Origin: Voacanga thouarsii
Taxonomy: Eukaryota; Streptophyta; Magnoliopsida; Gentianales; Apocynaceae
DNA: 64,000 nt
Assembly: GCA_026120185.1 (NCBI GenBank)
Contig: JANUWF010002022.1
Location: forward strand, 186,001-250,000
Direction: 5' to 3'
Positions 11,554-24,671 of the stretch are shown here, in pieces; within the stretch, counting starts at the first letter, position 1; each line of letters starts with the position of its first letter. The position numbers and the translations under genes were made by a program. The notes beneath the pieces are model-generated. The model was given only the letters and a program-made list of their open reading frames with translations, was not told where the DNA came from and did not search any database.

Positions 11554-13269
11554 TGTTAGTGTTGTACCCTAGAGGCAATCACTTGTACATTGTATATGAC
11601 ATATTTTATTTTAATAAAAGGCATTATTTATCATACAGCTTCTTTTGTTTACTTTTTAAATAATATAACTGTTCGATAAAGTCCCTAGTACAACACTGTG
11701 TTAAGAAAATCATGATATGAGATTCCTACTACACTGTATAGTGTTGTACTTAAATAGTCCATAGTCATAGTATTAATGAGATAGGACATCATTAATGCAT
11801 GAAAACTAACATGTGTTAGACTTCCTGATTTGATCAGGCGGTGGTTCTCATATCCGTGAGTATTGAGATACTCAAAGTTAACACATGGATGCTTGTTAAT
11901 GGAACAAGTTCGTTGGATGACCTAGCTATGAGATAATAACATGGATAACTATTTAGTGCCAGTGATATAATCTCAATATAGTAAACGTGCAAGTATATTC
12001 TTAGACTTGAGATCTCCAAGGTACTTTATTTGCTGAGCATTGTACTTTGATTCCAATCTCTGGAGCTCGATCAAGGGCCGCCTATGGGGTGGATATTGAG
12101 TATATTGTGAGGGAAACGAAAGTAGTTGAAAGATTCAATAAAGGATTCACCACTCCTAATAGTAGGGGCGAATATCTCACGACCACTTGTAAGAATTACT
12201 ACTCGATAAGTCCTTGGCCAAGGCGATTGTGTATTAGAAAAAGCTTCAATTGATCCACATCTGGAATAGTGGGTTCCTAGTACAAGTACTATTGTATTCG
12301 GGCCAGAATTAAATCTGGAGGGAATTGGCACTAATTTCGTACTCCAAACCGAACGAGATATTGTATGGTGAAAGGAGTTAATTGCACTGAAGTTTATTAT
12401 TGAAGGGTTCATGTCAAGCCACTTGACTTTCTAGACTCTTGGGTGGTCATGATGTGTTGCTAGATACAGCTCATGATCTGGAAATATGAGTTTATTAATT
12501 GATAAATTAATAAACCAATCCCGATTAGAATTAATAGGATTAATTCTAATTAATTATGGATTATTAATCTCAAAGACGTTTGGATTAATTCATGTTCGCT
12601 ACCAATTGACTGGGAAACCTAATAGGTCACACACAATAGAGGATTATATACTCAAGATGTTATTTGATAACATAGTGGGGTTGATTGAGAGAAAGAGAAG
12701 TTGTTGTGGACAAATTATAATTAGTTATAATTTGTGGTCCAAATTGTAATTGTGAGAATTTGATATTTCCAATTACAATTAGGAAATTCTAATAGGATTA
12801 GAATTCTCAATTTTAGTAGCGGATTTTCGTGTAACATATAGATAAAACACACGAAACCCGAGCTAAAAAGAGTAAGACATGAAAATAATTCCAAACCCTA
12901 AGGCACACGATTTCTCTCTTTTCTCTCTCTCACGGTTGTTCTTGAGAAACCCTAGCCGCCATCTTTTTCTGCTAGCATAGGAAATTTTGGTGCTTGAGTA
13001 TTCCTCTATGTGGATTACTGTTAGAGATAATCACACACTGTAATTATTGTAGTTAGACATTCAACTCTCGTAGAGTTTGATCAAGAGGATTGCTGGATCG
13101 CGCCTCGACTTGAAGAAGAAGTTTTTGTTCTTCGGACGATCAAAGAAAGGTAAAAGCTGTTACCTTTGTTATCTTTATGTCTTGTTTTCCACACATATGC
13201 GGGTCCTGGGATGGTATCTCGTTTTATTCTTCCGTTGCGCCATATACGATACGCGAGAGATACCCAACA
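11554..13269 (+). mobile_element. 5' LTR of Copia-1
   Basis: The LTR runs from TGTTAGTGTTGTACCC to CCCAACA, immediately before the primer-binding site, a length of about 1.7 kb. Its first ~450 bp are repeated at 19143-19597, which confirms the left end. The right part carries a pyrimidine-rich stretch (12909-12932) and a GAAACCCTAGCCGCCATC phrase (12946-12963) of the kind found near the transcribed leader of plant copia LTRs. No protein frame in it is convincing. Confidence 0.75.
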
Positions 13270-15189
13270 ATGGTATCAAAGACATGCTATGTATGGTTTA
13301 CGGACGTTGTTTTTGGCATGGTTTCATGTATTCGTGTTTATCATTGTTTGCTATGAAAATTGTTTTCACTCGAGTCGAATTTATTTTGAGCATTGTGGGT
13401 TAGGTCTGTAGCACAATATGATTGTCTAAAAGTTACAGCATATTTTGAAATATACTTTCTTTATGTGCTGAAAATTTTCTGCAGAAAAACGTTTTCTTGA
13501 AAACATGTTGATAGCCTTCTTTTTATCTTGTGAATTTGATTTTCTATTCTGTTTTGTTTAAACTAAAAAATTGGTTGTTGTTTTGAGCTTCAAAACAGAA
13601 AATACTGCTGAGAATTGTTCTCATTGAAAATTTGCAGAAGAAGAAGGCACAAGAATTTGTTTCTGGAAAATTTTCAAAATCGCCGCCATTGTTCCCAACT
13701 ACAGTCGGCACCAGCACCGGCCACCTAGCCGGTGCCGGTTCCGTGCTATTTCGCGAACATCCGGAAATCATTTCTGGAAAGTTTTTTCTTTAAAATCAGA
13801 ACATAGCCGGCGTTGGCCCTGGTTTCCAAACCGACACCGGTTCTACTATGTTTTACACGTTCCAGCTATTTTTAAAAAAATTATATATATATATATATAT
13901 ATTTCGTGGAATATAATTTTGAAAGGAAAAAATCTTATTTAATGAGAGGCGGGACCCAAAAAGAACTTTCTCAAAATTAGTTTTGAAAGGGACCGCCGTT
14001 TTCGTTGCCAGAGATGGGACCCAAAAGCACTTTCTCAAAATTAGTTTTGAGTAAAACAATTTTATCTTTCAAAATAATGATTTTGAAAAATATAAAATTG
14101 GTGTATTTTTCTAAAATGTTGATTTTAGAATTTGTTTTATTTTTCCAAAATAGTTATTTGGGAATAATAAAAATTATATGTTTTTTTTAGTTTAAGCATA
14201 ATTAATGGCATTGTGGATGGTTATGAACTAAAACCAATTATATCTGTTCATGCATTTTACAGTTTTGGTTTTTTATGAAATAGGGCCTCCGTATCCTGCC
14301 TTCTCTAAAATTCTTATGTAATTCTCTTCTCATGTAACTCCCCTCAAATGTAACTCAATGTTTTCTTTCTTTAGGAAATTATGTAATTAGTTTACATAGG
14401 TTAGATAGGAGTAGAATTATTCTATTTTGGAGATGGCAACCAAAACTAGGCAAAAAGCTAAGACCTTCTACTTAAATCGTGCATGAACACATAGGGTTAA
14501 CTATATTAATTTCTTTTATGGCTCAAAGAAACTAATTTAGGAAAAGTCCATAACCATACCACGTAATCGCTTTATTACCATGGTTATCAATTATGTGATT
14601 TATTGACTTTTATGCATGTAATCACTAAAAGGAACAAATCCCTCAATTAATATTAAACCTAATTTCTTCTGTTAATATAGTAAGAACGAGGATCCTTTTT
14701 CGAGACCAGGTTGTTGGGCAAACCCAAGCCTACTTAACATTGGGCATATTCAAGCTATGGAGTTAAATTCCTTTGGAATTAAATTCCTAATTAATGGGTC
14801 GGGTTTAACTAAATTATTTATCCTGGTTGGGCAAACTCAGGCATAAAGAAATTTAGAGAAAAAGTTGGCGTAGCCCAAAAGGCTTTAAGATTAAAAGTTG
14901 TTAATCACCCAATGATCCTGTAGTTACATACGATGTAATTGGTATTGGATACCTACCATTGAACTTAAGAGTGGCTTGTTGGGCAAACCCAAGGTTATTC
15001 TTGAGGAATTTGGATACTGGTCTACTAGAAAAGCTTCCAACGGGCTTTTCCGAATCAGTAGTGGGGGCTATTGGTTTGAGTAAAATAGTGGAGTAAAAAT
15101 GCGCTTAATTAAAGTCATAATTATTTGCATATTATATGCATATATAAGTAGCTAATGCTCTCTATCCTTACATCTAAGTCACTTGCATT
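13270..15189 (+). mobile_element. Primer-binding site and long structured leader of Copia-1
   Basis: TGGTATCAAAGAC (13271-13283) is the primer-binding site, close to the initiator tRNA-Met type TGGTATCAGAGC. The 1.9-kb leader that follows has no gag frame. It contains a GC-rich dyad island (13676-13850) with nested inverted repeats such as ACCGGC/GCCGGT, an (AT)n run at 13881-13902, and a pair of related segments (13910-13985 and 14000-14050) sharing TGGGACCCAAA and CTTTCTCAAAATTAG. It also holds three copies of a hairpin TTGGGCAAACCCAA at about 14713-14728, 14826-14840 and 14977-14992. Confidence 0.7.
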
Positions 15190-15990
15190 ATGTCAACAAA
15201 CTTAAACCTACGTAGCATCTTGGAAACCAACAAGTTAATCGAATCAAACTATCTCGATTGATATAGAAATTTGAGAATCGTTCTCAAATCGAAGAAGTTA
15301 CTCTACGTGCTAGATGCTCCTATTCCACCACCACCAGCTCAAGATGTTCATGTTGATAAGCATGATGTCCACAAAAGACACAAGGAGGATAGTGATACAG
15401 CATTATGTATTATGCTGGTATCCATGACTCCTGAGTTGCAAAAATAGCACGAGCATATGGATGCTCAATCGATTATACAGCATCTTCGAGAGCTATTCGA
15501 TGCCCAAGACAGAACTGAGAGATACGAGATCTCGAAGCAACTATTCCATTGCAAAATGGCAAAGGATTCTTCTATGGCCACTCATGAGCTAAAGATGCTG
15601 GGCTTAATTGAGAAGCTTGGATCTCTCGGGTTTGCAATGGATCATGACTTAAGTGTTGACTTAATTCTACAATCTTTACCTAATAGTTTCTCACAATTTG
15701 TTATTAACTATCAGATGAACAAGATTGAGTCCACCATTCCAGAGTTGATCAATCTTCTCAAAACTGCGGAGTCCCCTATGGAGAAGGATTCCAATGCAGT
15801 TTTAATGGTAGAATCTTTCTTTTCTAAGAAGAACGTTCAAAAAAAGAAGAAGAGGGCTCCCATGAAGCCTAAAGGTGGTGTGAAGAAAAAGCACGCAGCT
15901 ACCAAAGGCCCATGCCATCATTGTGGGAAAATGGGCCATTGGAGGCGCAACTACAAAGCCTACTTAGAGACCATTAAGGACAAGAACTAG
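15190..15990 (+). pseudogene. Copia-1 gag, decayed
   Basis: The frame starts with ATG at 15190 (MSTNLNLRSILETNKL) and is broken by stops at about 15259 and 15445, then runs open from 15457 to a stop at 15988. It contains the usual copia gag segment (YEISKQLFHCKM, LILQSLP, MNKIESTIPELINLL), then a lysine-rich tail and a zinc knuckle CHHCGKMGHWRRNY, whose last cysteine has become tyrosine (TGC to TAC). The protein would form the cytoplasmic particle and bind element RNA. As it stands it cannot be made whole and the knuckle is damaged. Confidence 0.85.
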
Positions 15991-18900
15991 AAGAATAAGC
16001 TTACAAGCACTTCTACTTCTACTTCGGGTATGTTTATTATTGAGATAAATATGCCTTTAGAAATGAGATATGGGTATTAGATACAGGATGTAGATCTCAT
16101 TTGTGCAATAACTTACAGGGACTAAAGAGCAGTAGAAGGCTAGAGAAAGGCGATGTGGACCTACGTACTGCAAATGGGGCAAATGTTGCTGCACTTACTG
16201 TGGGGACATACGAGCTAAACCTGCCTTCGGGATTAATTCTAGAACAGCAAAACTACTATTTTGTACCAGTTTTAATGAAAAACATTATCTCAGTTGCGTG
16301 TTTAGACTTATATGGATTTTATTTGATATTTAAGAATAAATGTTGTTTTTTTTCATTGAATGATATTTATTATGGTTCAACAACTCTGGTTAATGGTTTA
16401 TTTGTTCTAGAGTTGGATAATTCAATTCTCAATATAAACAATAAGAAATCCAAAATTGATAACTCTAACACATCTTACTTATGGCATTGTCGTTTGGGCC
16501 ATGTAAATGAAAATCGTGTTTCTAAGTTACACAAGCTTGGTGACTTAGGGTCATTTGATTATGAATCATATGGCACATGCGAATCTTGTTTACTAGGCAA
16601 AAAAACTAAAACTCTTTTGCCATGAAAAGGAGAACGGGCCAAGGATTTATTAGAACTCATACATTCTGATGTATGTGGCCCAATTTCAATACAAGCAAAA
16701 GGAGGTTATAACTATTTCATAACCTTTATCGATGATTTCTCATGATATAGGTATTTGTATTTAATGAAATACAAATCTGAGGCCTTTGAAAGGTTCAAAG
16801 ACTTCAAGAATGAAATAGAGAAACAACTTGGCAAAAGTATTAAGACTCTAAGATCTGATCGAGAAGGAGAATACTTGAGCCAAGAGTTCCTGAGTTATCT
16901 TAGAGATAATGGGATATTATCTCAATGGACTCCACCACATACACCTCAGCATAACGGTGTATCTGAGAGAAGGAATCGAACCCTTCTAGACATGGTACTG
17001 ACCATGATGGCTTCTGCAGACCTACCAAAATCTTTTTGGGGGCATGCACTAGAAACTTCTATTTATAAACTAAATAGAGTTTCGACAAAAATAGTTGATT
17101 CTACCCTATTTGAGATGTTCTATAGCAAGAAACCAAAGTTATCTCACTTGTGAGTATGGAGTTGTCCTGCCTTTGTCAAAAGGCCACAGTCATATAAACT
17201 TGATAGCAAATCTGACAAGTGTTTGTTTGTGGGATATCTAAAAGAATCTTTCGGATATTACTTCTACCTCCCTTTCGAAAACAAATTGTTTGTTTCGAAG
17301 CATGCCGTCTTCTTAGAGAATGAGCACATACTCAAAGGGGACAGTGGGAGTAAGATTGAACTTAGTGAAGTTCATGAAGTTCAAATAAATGAGGATCAAC
17401 TGTCTAATCCCACATCTGTTGAGAGAATAAATGAACCTTCTAATAAGTAAGAACCTCGTAGATCTAGTAGGATACGTGTGGCACCTGAGAGATATAGATT
17501 TCTCATTAGTGACCGCAATGACGTATTGCTCATAGAGGAAGATGAGCCTACTACGTACAAGGATATTCTGAACATTTTAGAATCTGGCAAATGGCTTGAG
17601 ACCATAAAGTCAGAGATGAATTCCATGTACGACAACTAAGTATGGACTTTGGTTAATCCACCCAAAGAAATTAAACCTATTGGGTGCAAGTGGATTTTCA
17701 AGAAGAAAACAGACATGAATGGTAACTTAGTTACCTATAAAGCACGTCTAGTGGCGAAGGGTTTTCGTCAACAACATGGTATTGACTATAATTAAACCTT
17801 CTCGCCAGTAGCCATGTTAAAATCCATCAAGATACTCCTAGCCATTACTGCTCATCATGATTATGAGATTTGGCAAATGGATGTAAAAATAGCTTTTCTA
17901 AATGGAAATCTGATTGAGGAAGTGTATATGACACAACCTGAGGGTTTCACATCCAGTGATGGCACAAAGGTGTGCAAGCTGCAAAAGTCCATTTATGGAC
18001 TTAAGCAAGCTTTTAAGAGTTAGAACATCCGTTTTGATAAAACAATCAAATAGTTTGATTTCATTTAAAACATGGATGAGCCTTATGTATAGAAGAAGAT
18101 TAGTAGGAGTGCAATCATTTTTTTACTGCTTTATGTAGAAGACATATTGCTAATAGGAAATGATATACCTGTCTTGCAAATTGTTAAAGTTTGGTTGTCC
18201 AAACAATTCTCCATGAAAGTCTTTGGAGAAGCAACCTATATTCTTGGAATAAAGATCTATAGAGATAGATCCAAAAGGTTGCTAGGTCTTTCACAATCTA
18301 CATACATAGATAGAGTGCTAAAGAGGTTTAGCATGGATCAATCCAAAAGGGGATTCTTACCTATATCACATGGTGTAAGCCTTTCAAATTCGATGTCCCC
18401 AAGACACAAGTTGAAAAGGATCACATGAGTAAGATTCCATATGCCTCAGCAGTTGGATCTATCATATACGCTATGATATGTACAAGGCCCAATGTATCTT
18501 GTGCTCTCAGTTTGATGAGCAGATACTAATCTGACCCTGGTGAAGGTCATTGGGCAGTTGTAAAGAACAATCTTAGTTGTCGTACATGGAATTCATCGAA
18601 GGACTAAGAATATGTTCTTAGTATATGGAAAAGGTGATTTGAAAATAAATAAGTATACGGATGCCAGATTTCAATCTAACAAAGATTATTTCAAATCACA
18701 ATCCGGCTACGTGTTTACGTTGTGCGGAGGGGCAATAAGTTGGAAAAGTTCCAAATAAGAGACTATTGCCGACTCTACGATAGAAGCTGAGTACATAGCT
18801 ACTTCTGAAGCTGCTAAGGAGGCTGTTCAGATCATAAGTTTGTGACAGAACTAGGTGTGGTTCTTAGTATTGTTGGTCCAATAACTTTGTATTGTAACAA

Positions 18901-19128
18901 CAACGGAGCCATTGCACAAGTAAATGAGCCACGTCTCACCAACGATCAAAACATGTATTGCGATACTATCATCTGATCTGGGAGATCATAGATAGGAATG
19001 ATGTAAAGATAGAGAGAGTTCCCACAGATGAGAACATAGCTGACCCGCTTACAAAAACACTATCCCAAAAGAAACATGATTGTCATGTTGAGTCATTCGG
19101 TAGTAGATACATGAATGATTGGCTCTAG
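15991..19128 (+). pseudogene. Copia-1 pol (protease, integrase, RT, RNase H), decayed
   Basis: The order is typical of Ty1/copia. Protease is around VLDTGCRSH (16071-16100), reached after a frameshift near 16050-16070. The integrase zinc motif is HCRLGH...CESC, then HSDVCGP and LRSDREGEY with the E at VSERRNR. Reverse transcriptase has LVAKGF, MDVKIAFLNG and YVEDILL, and RNase H has TDARFQSN and TIEAEYIA. The RT signature YVDD reads YVED (about 18132-18143). More than ten in-frame stops, a frameshift near 18400 and a deletion near 18570 make it non-functional. It ends at TAG 19126, just before the polypurine tract. Confidence 0.9.
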
Positions 19129-19142
19129 TGCAAGTGGGAGTT

Positions 19143-19597
19143 TGTTAGTGTTGTGCCCTAGAGGCAATCACTTGTACATTATATGTGACACATTTTATTT
19201 TAATAAAATACATTATTTATCTTACAGTTTCTTTTGTTTATTTTTAAGTAATATAACAGTTCGATAAAGTCCCTAGTATAACATTGTATTAAGAAAATCA
19301 TGATAGATATTCTGATTAGAGATTCCTACTACACTGTATAATGTTAGTACTTAAATAGTCCATAATCACAGTATTAATGAGACAGGACATCATTAATGCG
19401 TGAAAACTAACATGTGTTAGACTTCCTGATTTAATCAGGCGGTGGTTCTCATATCCGTGAGTATTGAGATACTCAAAGTTAACACATGGATGCTTGTTAA
19501 TGGAACAAGTTCATTAGATGACCTAGCTATGAGATAATAACATGGATAACTATTTAGTGCCAGTAATATAATCTCAATATAGTAAACGTGCAAGTAT
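19143..19597 (+). mobile_element. Truncated 3' LTR of Copia-1
   Basis: The polypurine tract GCAAGTGGGAGTT (about 19130-19142) is followed by TGTTAGTGTTGTGCCC, matching the 5' LTR at 11554. The match ends at about 19597 (GTGCAAGTAT), after roughly 455 of ~1716 bp, where gypsy sequence begins. The rest of the LTR and any target duplication are gone. Small indels distinguish the two LTRs, so the element is not recent. Confidence 0.85.
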
Positions 19598-22499
19598 CTT
19601 TAGATATTTTAATACACTTTCTATTCAGGGTTGACTTATGAATATTTTAATGGACCTTGGCTCAACGCACTCATATATTAATAAAATCCATGTATCTCAT
19701 ATGGGTTGGGTTGGGTTAGGATGGAGTCACACTACATCTTGTCAGTAAGTACACCATTAGGAAGTCAGTAGAAGATGGTAAATATATACTAGATTTTAAA
19801 GTTCGTGTTAGAAGTAAGAACCTAACAACGGATCTTATTATTATGGCATTCGAAGATTATGACCTAATCCTGAAATGGATTGGTTATCTCAGCATGGCTT
19901 TCAAATAGACTATAAGAGTAAAATAGTTTAATTCATCTGACTAGGAAGAGATATACTAGAGTTTAATGGAAGCTGGGTTAAAGAGTTAAAATTTCTGATA
20001 GTGGGAACTAAAGCCCGAAAACTGTTAGGACGAGGGTCCAAAGGGTATTTGGCTTGTCTCATAAACAAGCCCAAGGATTAATGCACCCTAGAGAATATCA
20101 CCGGGGTAAAGGGATTCCAAGATTTATTTCCAGCTAAACTGGACTCTCTTCCACCATCTCGTGAAGTAGAGTTCACTATTAATCTCGTATCAGGAGCCGA
20201 GCTAATATTAAAAACTCCTTATCGAATGGTCCCAATAGAATTGAAGGAGTTAAAAGAGCAGTTGGAGGAGTTATTATAGCAAGGATACATCAAACCGAGC
20301 ACGTCAACATGGGAAGCCCCGGTATTGTTCGTGAAGAAGAAAGACGGGACACTGAGACTATGCATTAATTACTGAGGACTAAATAACTTGATGATAAAAA
20401 ATAAGTATCAATTGTCGATGATAGATGACTTATTTGATCAGTTTTTGGGATCCAGCTATTACCCTAAGCTAGACCTCAAATAAGGATACTACCGAATAAG
20501 AATCAAGGAAGTGGATATTCCAAAAATGGCCTTCAACACTAGATACGATCACTTTAAGTTTGTAGCAATGCCTTAGGGTGACTAATGTACCGGCCATGTT
20601 CATGGATCTGTTGCACTGAATTTTTCAACTGTACTTAGATAATTTTATGGTGGTATTTATCGATGATATCTTGATTTACTCCAAAAGTCTAAAGGAGCAC
20701 GTAGAACACCTGAGACTAGTATTGAAGAAATTGAGGAAATACAAGTTATTTGCAAAATTCAGGAAATGTGAGTTCTAGTTGAATGTAGTAGCTTTCCTTG
20801 GACATATGGTAACAAAAGACAGCATCAAAGTGGATCCTGCCAAGGTAGAAGCTATCTCGAATTGGAAATAACCCGAGAACATTACGAAGATTAGAAGCTT
20901 CCTTCGATTAGCTAGATATTACAAAAAGTTCATTAAGGGATTCTCCATCCTGGTCTCACCAATGACTTGGCTATTGAGAAAAGATATCATATATGTGATG
21001 AATAAAAATTGAAAAAAGAGCTTTCAAGAATTTAAAAAGAGATTGATAACTACACTGGTATTGACCCTACCAGAGGAGACCAAACCATATGTTTTGTACA
21101 CCGACATCTCTAAAAAAGGATTAGGAATAGTTTTGATGCAAGACAATAAGGTCATAGCTTATACCTCTCGTAAGTTGAAACCCCATGAAGAAAACTACCC
21201 CAATCATGACTTGGAGTTAGCAACAATTGTGTTTATACTGAAAAAAATTATGCCATTACCTATATAGGGCTGAGTACAAAAAATTCACAAACCACAAGAA
21301 TTTTAAATATATCTTCACTTAGAAGGACTTGAATTTTAGACAATGGAGGTGGATGGAGTTTTTGGTGGTATATCGGTGTTCGATAAATTATCACTCACAA
21401 AAGACTACCATGGTAGCTGACGTACTGAACCGAAAAGCGAAAATTGCTAGGCAAAGTACAAGAAGTAAGAACTATGCAAGAAGTATTACCACTAGGAGAA
21501 GAGATCCAAGAAGGGAAAATCTGCATAAGCAACTTAAGGCTCGAACCTGAACTTAGGTAGGAGATCATTGGGAAGTAGTAGAGTAGTACAGAATTTCAAT
21601 CCATCAAGCCTAAGGAAATTGCAAGAGGAAGAGAAAATTTTTGGGAAGATAAGTCAAGAGTATTGTATTTTCGCAAATAGATATGTGTACCAAATGACTC
21701 GAGACTAAAAAGGAAGATTCTGGAGGAAGCTTATAGAAGCAAATATACCATTAACCTAGGAGAAGTAAAGACGTACCAGGATTTGAACTAAGCGTACTGG
21801 TAGACCAATTTACAAAAAGATATTGGGCAGTATATGTCTACATATTTGACATATCAAAAAGTTAAGGCAAAACATACAAAGTCGGTCAGACTATTACAAC
21901 CTTTATCGATTCCCAAGTGCAAATAGGAAGAAGTGACTATAGATTTTATCATTGGACTCCCTATAACAAAGACTCAGCAAGATGCAATTGGGGTAGTTAT
22001 TGATAGATTGACAAAATCAACATATTTCATCCCAGTGAATGCGAGGTACTCAATGGAGAAATTAACTCCAAGTCATAGAATTCTGAAGCACCCAAAAGGG
22101 AGAAAGTTAAGTCTGAGATATTTAGGACCTTTCCAGGTGGTTGATAGTTTGGACCAGTGGCTTATAGGTTAGAGTTACCTAAAGGCTTAACTGCAATACT
22201 CAATGTATTCCATGTCTCTTGGCTTAAGAAATACATGCCAGATCCAGAGTACGTACTCAATGAAGAGCTACTTAAGCTATATCCCACTCTAAGTTATATG
22301 GAAAAGCTAATTAAGATTGTGGACCAAAATGTGAAGGAGCTTAGGAATAAATGGATACCGATGGTCAAGATACTGTAAGAACATCACGGGAGATAAGACG
22401 CAACTTGGAAAATAGAGTTAATGAAAAAGAATTACCCTAAGCTACTTTAGAGGTAATACCCATGAATTTTGGGGCAAATTTCCTTTAAGGAGTAGAGGA
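19598..22499 (+). pseudogene. Ty3/gypsy chromovirus pol, broken and internally deleted
   Basis: Fragments in order are: protease-like LMDLGSTHSYI (about 19650); reverse transcriptase with [23 protein letters not shown] and [10 protein letters not shown]; RNase H with [13 protein letters not shown] and VADVLNRK; and an integrase piece DFIIGLPITKTQQDAIGVV. The central integrase is missing, with an abrupt jump near 22065-22080. The C-terminal part follows (LRYLGPFQVVD, VFHVSWLKKYMPDPEYVL) and a chromodomain-like tail (IPMVKIL, DATWKIE). Many stops and frameshifts are present. The FIDD form of the RT box and the tail place it among plant chromoviruses. The 5' LTR and gag are absent. Confidence 0.85.
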
Positions 22500-23250
22500 T
22501 GTAAAATCCTACCCTAAATTAGCCTTAGTAAAGGGGAAAGACCATACATTGCATCATTTATAGTATGTGCTATATGTTTGATTATATGCTTATAGATATA
22601 TAAGTGCCTTGTGTCTAATTTAATTGATTAGTTATTATCGTAAATTACTTCATTTAGCTTGCATGTATTATTTGAACAAGTTTTGGATTACCTTATTTAT
22701 TTAGTTTGTCATAAGGAGAATTTAAGTACAAGGTTATGGTACATGTGGATTTTAGTATGACGTTAGGTCCTAAGAGTTGTGGGGGTTTAATAGAAAGAGT
22801 GATGAGATTTTATTTAGTTAATTGAGGGTCGAATGCTACCTTTTGCATGATTTTTCCTTTTAGACTTCCCTTTCTTTCTTCTTGGCCGACACACACAAAG
22901 GCCCCTAGCTGTCTTTTCTTTTTAGATAAGAGAATATTCTTTCAGGAAAGATTATTCTTAATCTCCTTGCTTTTTTTATATATTTCCATTACCTTTTATT
23001 CTAGCATCCATTTTGATTTCACCGTTATGGCAATTGACCCAATCAAGCCTTAATTCTCCCAATTGCATATCAAATTTGGTAGCTAGATTGTTGGGGAATT
23101 GTCTTATCACCGGAAGCTAGAATTCTTTCCTTTTTCCATGGGATTCAGAAATGGAAATCCTTAATAACAATATCCTCATTACCTTTTAATCGTTCTTGTT
23201 TCCTTATCTAAACAAACTTACCAGTTCCTCCTTGTGCACAATATGGCTAC
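22500..23250 (+). mobile_element. Probable 3' LTR of the chromovirus
   Basis: A purine stretch (TTTAAGGAGTAGAGGA, about 22484-22499) is followed by TGTAAAATCCTACCC, the expected start of an LTR after the end of pol. The region has no coding content. No second copy exists in the window, so the right end is inferred only from where the next repeat (family G copy 1) starts. It may be truncated. Confidence 0.5.
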
Positions 23251-24671
23251 TAATGCATTGGATTTGGATAATAAAATCATTTAATTTTAATTTCATTTCC
23301 AACCAAGTCTTAATTAAAACATCAATCCCAAACCACACATATATAAAGCAAGTACACTTATTGTAAAGCATAGTATAGAGAATTAACGAGTATCGATCCT
23401 CAGGAATAATTACACATTAGCCACTTTTCATCCATTATTTAACCTATAAACATCTAGAAAAGATAAAATAAATCTTAGCTAAAATATATACAAATATGCA
23501 GAAAGAAAAATATGTACTTATAATTTCTTAAAGAAATAACCATAATCAAATCTCAATTATCACAATCAATCTATCATTCTAGCATCATGAAGGAAATAGA
23601 ATGTAGGTTCCACTTCTATCCCAAGTTATGGATTCACTATCTTTCTAGTTAATTTAGTAGATTTTCCAATCTTACTAGAATAATCAACAAGATGCATAAA
23701 GAACAATTCCTTAGAAAATACCCATATTCTCTAGGTAATATTAGAACATGAAATCAATCAATATCTATATTCTCTAGGTGACATAAATCAACATTTGATT
23801 ACTCAAGTTCAATTCTCAACCTCCTTTCCTAATTTAACTAAGAAAATAAAATTAGAATTAATTAAGTTGAACCCTCTTCTAATCTTCTTTCCCAAGTTAA
23901 TTAGAAGGAAGAAATAATCAATTAGTTCAGCAAATAAAATCTAAGTAACCAAATACTAAAAATAGAAAAATCAATTGTTCAAATATAAACTCAATACATA
24001 GTCATAACTTCAAAACATTCTTCTAAAATATAATTAAAATTAATTAAATCAACATTGTCTAGAAAAAAAAAAAGCAAAGAAAGAAGATAGGAACTCATAG
24101 ACAAGCACCCTTTCTTTCCTGATGAAGAACTCCTCTAGCACAATGTTCCTCTTGATGAATTCACTCTTTTCTTTAATAATCTTCAATGTAGCTCCTTGAA
24201 TTCATCCTAATCTAAGATAATGTTACATAATTGGAAGTATTTTCTCAGCTCTCTATATACATGTTTCTAGGATGTTTTAGCATTGTATATATATAAGTGT
24301 ACAACTTTCCTAAAAGTCCAATAGTCTAAAGCAGCATTTTCCTAATCAAATTCTAAAATTTTTATAAGCTAATAAAATTCCACAGACTTAAGGAATAGAG
24401 GTGAACCAGCTATGGTTTAGAACTCCAACCCGGCAACTGCTTGCTATTGGAAAATTTGTTCTTGATTATTACTTGCATAGCCGGCAGCGGCTAGGAGCAT
24501 AGTCGATCACCTCCTCAAGTTTTTGTGTGTTGAAGCTGATCACCTTCTTGAAAAAACCAGTCACTGGTTTCCCAACTCTTCAAGGTAGTCCATGGCTACT
24601 TGTAGGCGGTCGCTAGCTTTGTCTCTACATATTCTAGCCAATCCATGGCTTGGCAAGCTATGGCCGGCAAG
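23251..24671 (-). mobile_element. Family G LTR copy 1, 5'-truncated in its GC island
   Basis: On the plus strand it opens TAATGCATTGGATTTGG, matching the terminal TGATGCATTGAATTTGGG of other copies (TG mutated to TA). It carries the family landmarks: GAGTATCGATCCTCAGGAA, the block AACTCATAGACAAG (24092-24105) and a GC-rich island (24413-24671). It stops inside the island (GGCCGGCAAG), exactly where copy 2 starts. The ~350 bp that should follow, the LTR start on the minus strand, are missing. Confidence 0.7.

Noticed and set aside
12071..12412. A 113-codon minus-strand frame
   Set aside because: It is inside the Copia-1 5' LTR, overlaps an open plus-strand frame and has no protein-like motif.
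13077..13411. Overlapping ~108- and 81-codon frames
   Set aside because: They span the LTR end and the primer-binding site of Copia-1, so translation across them makes no biological sense.
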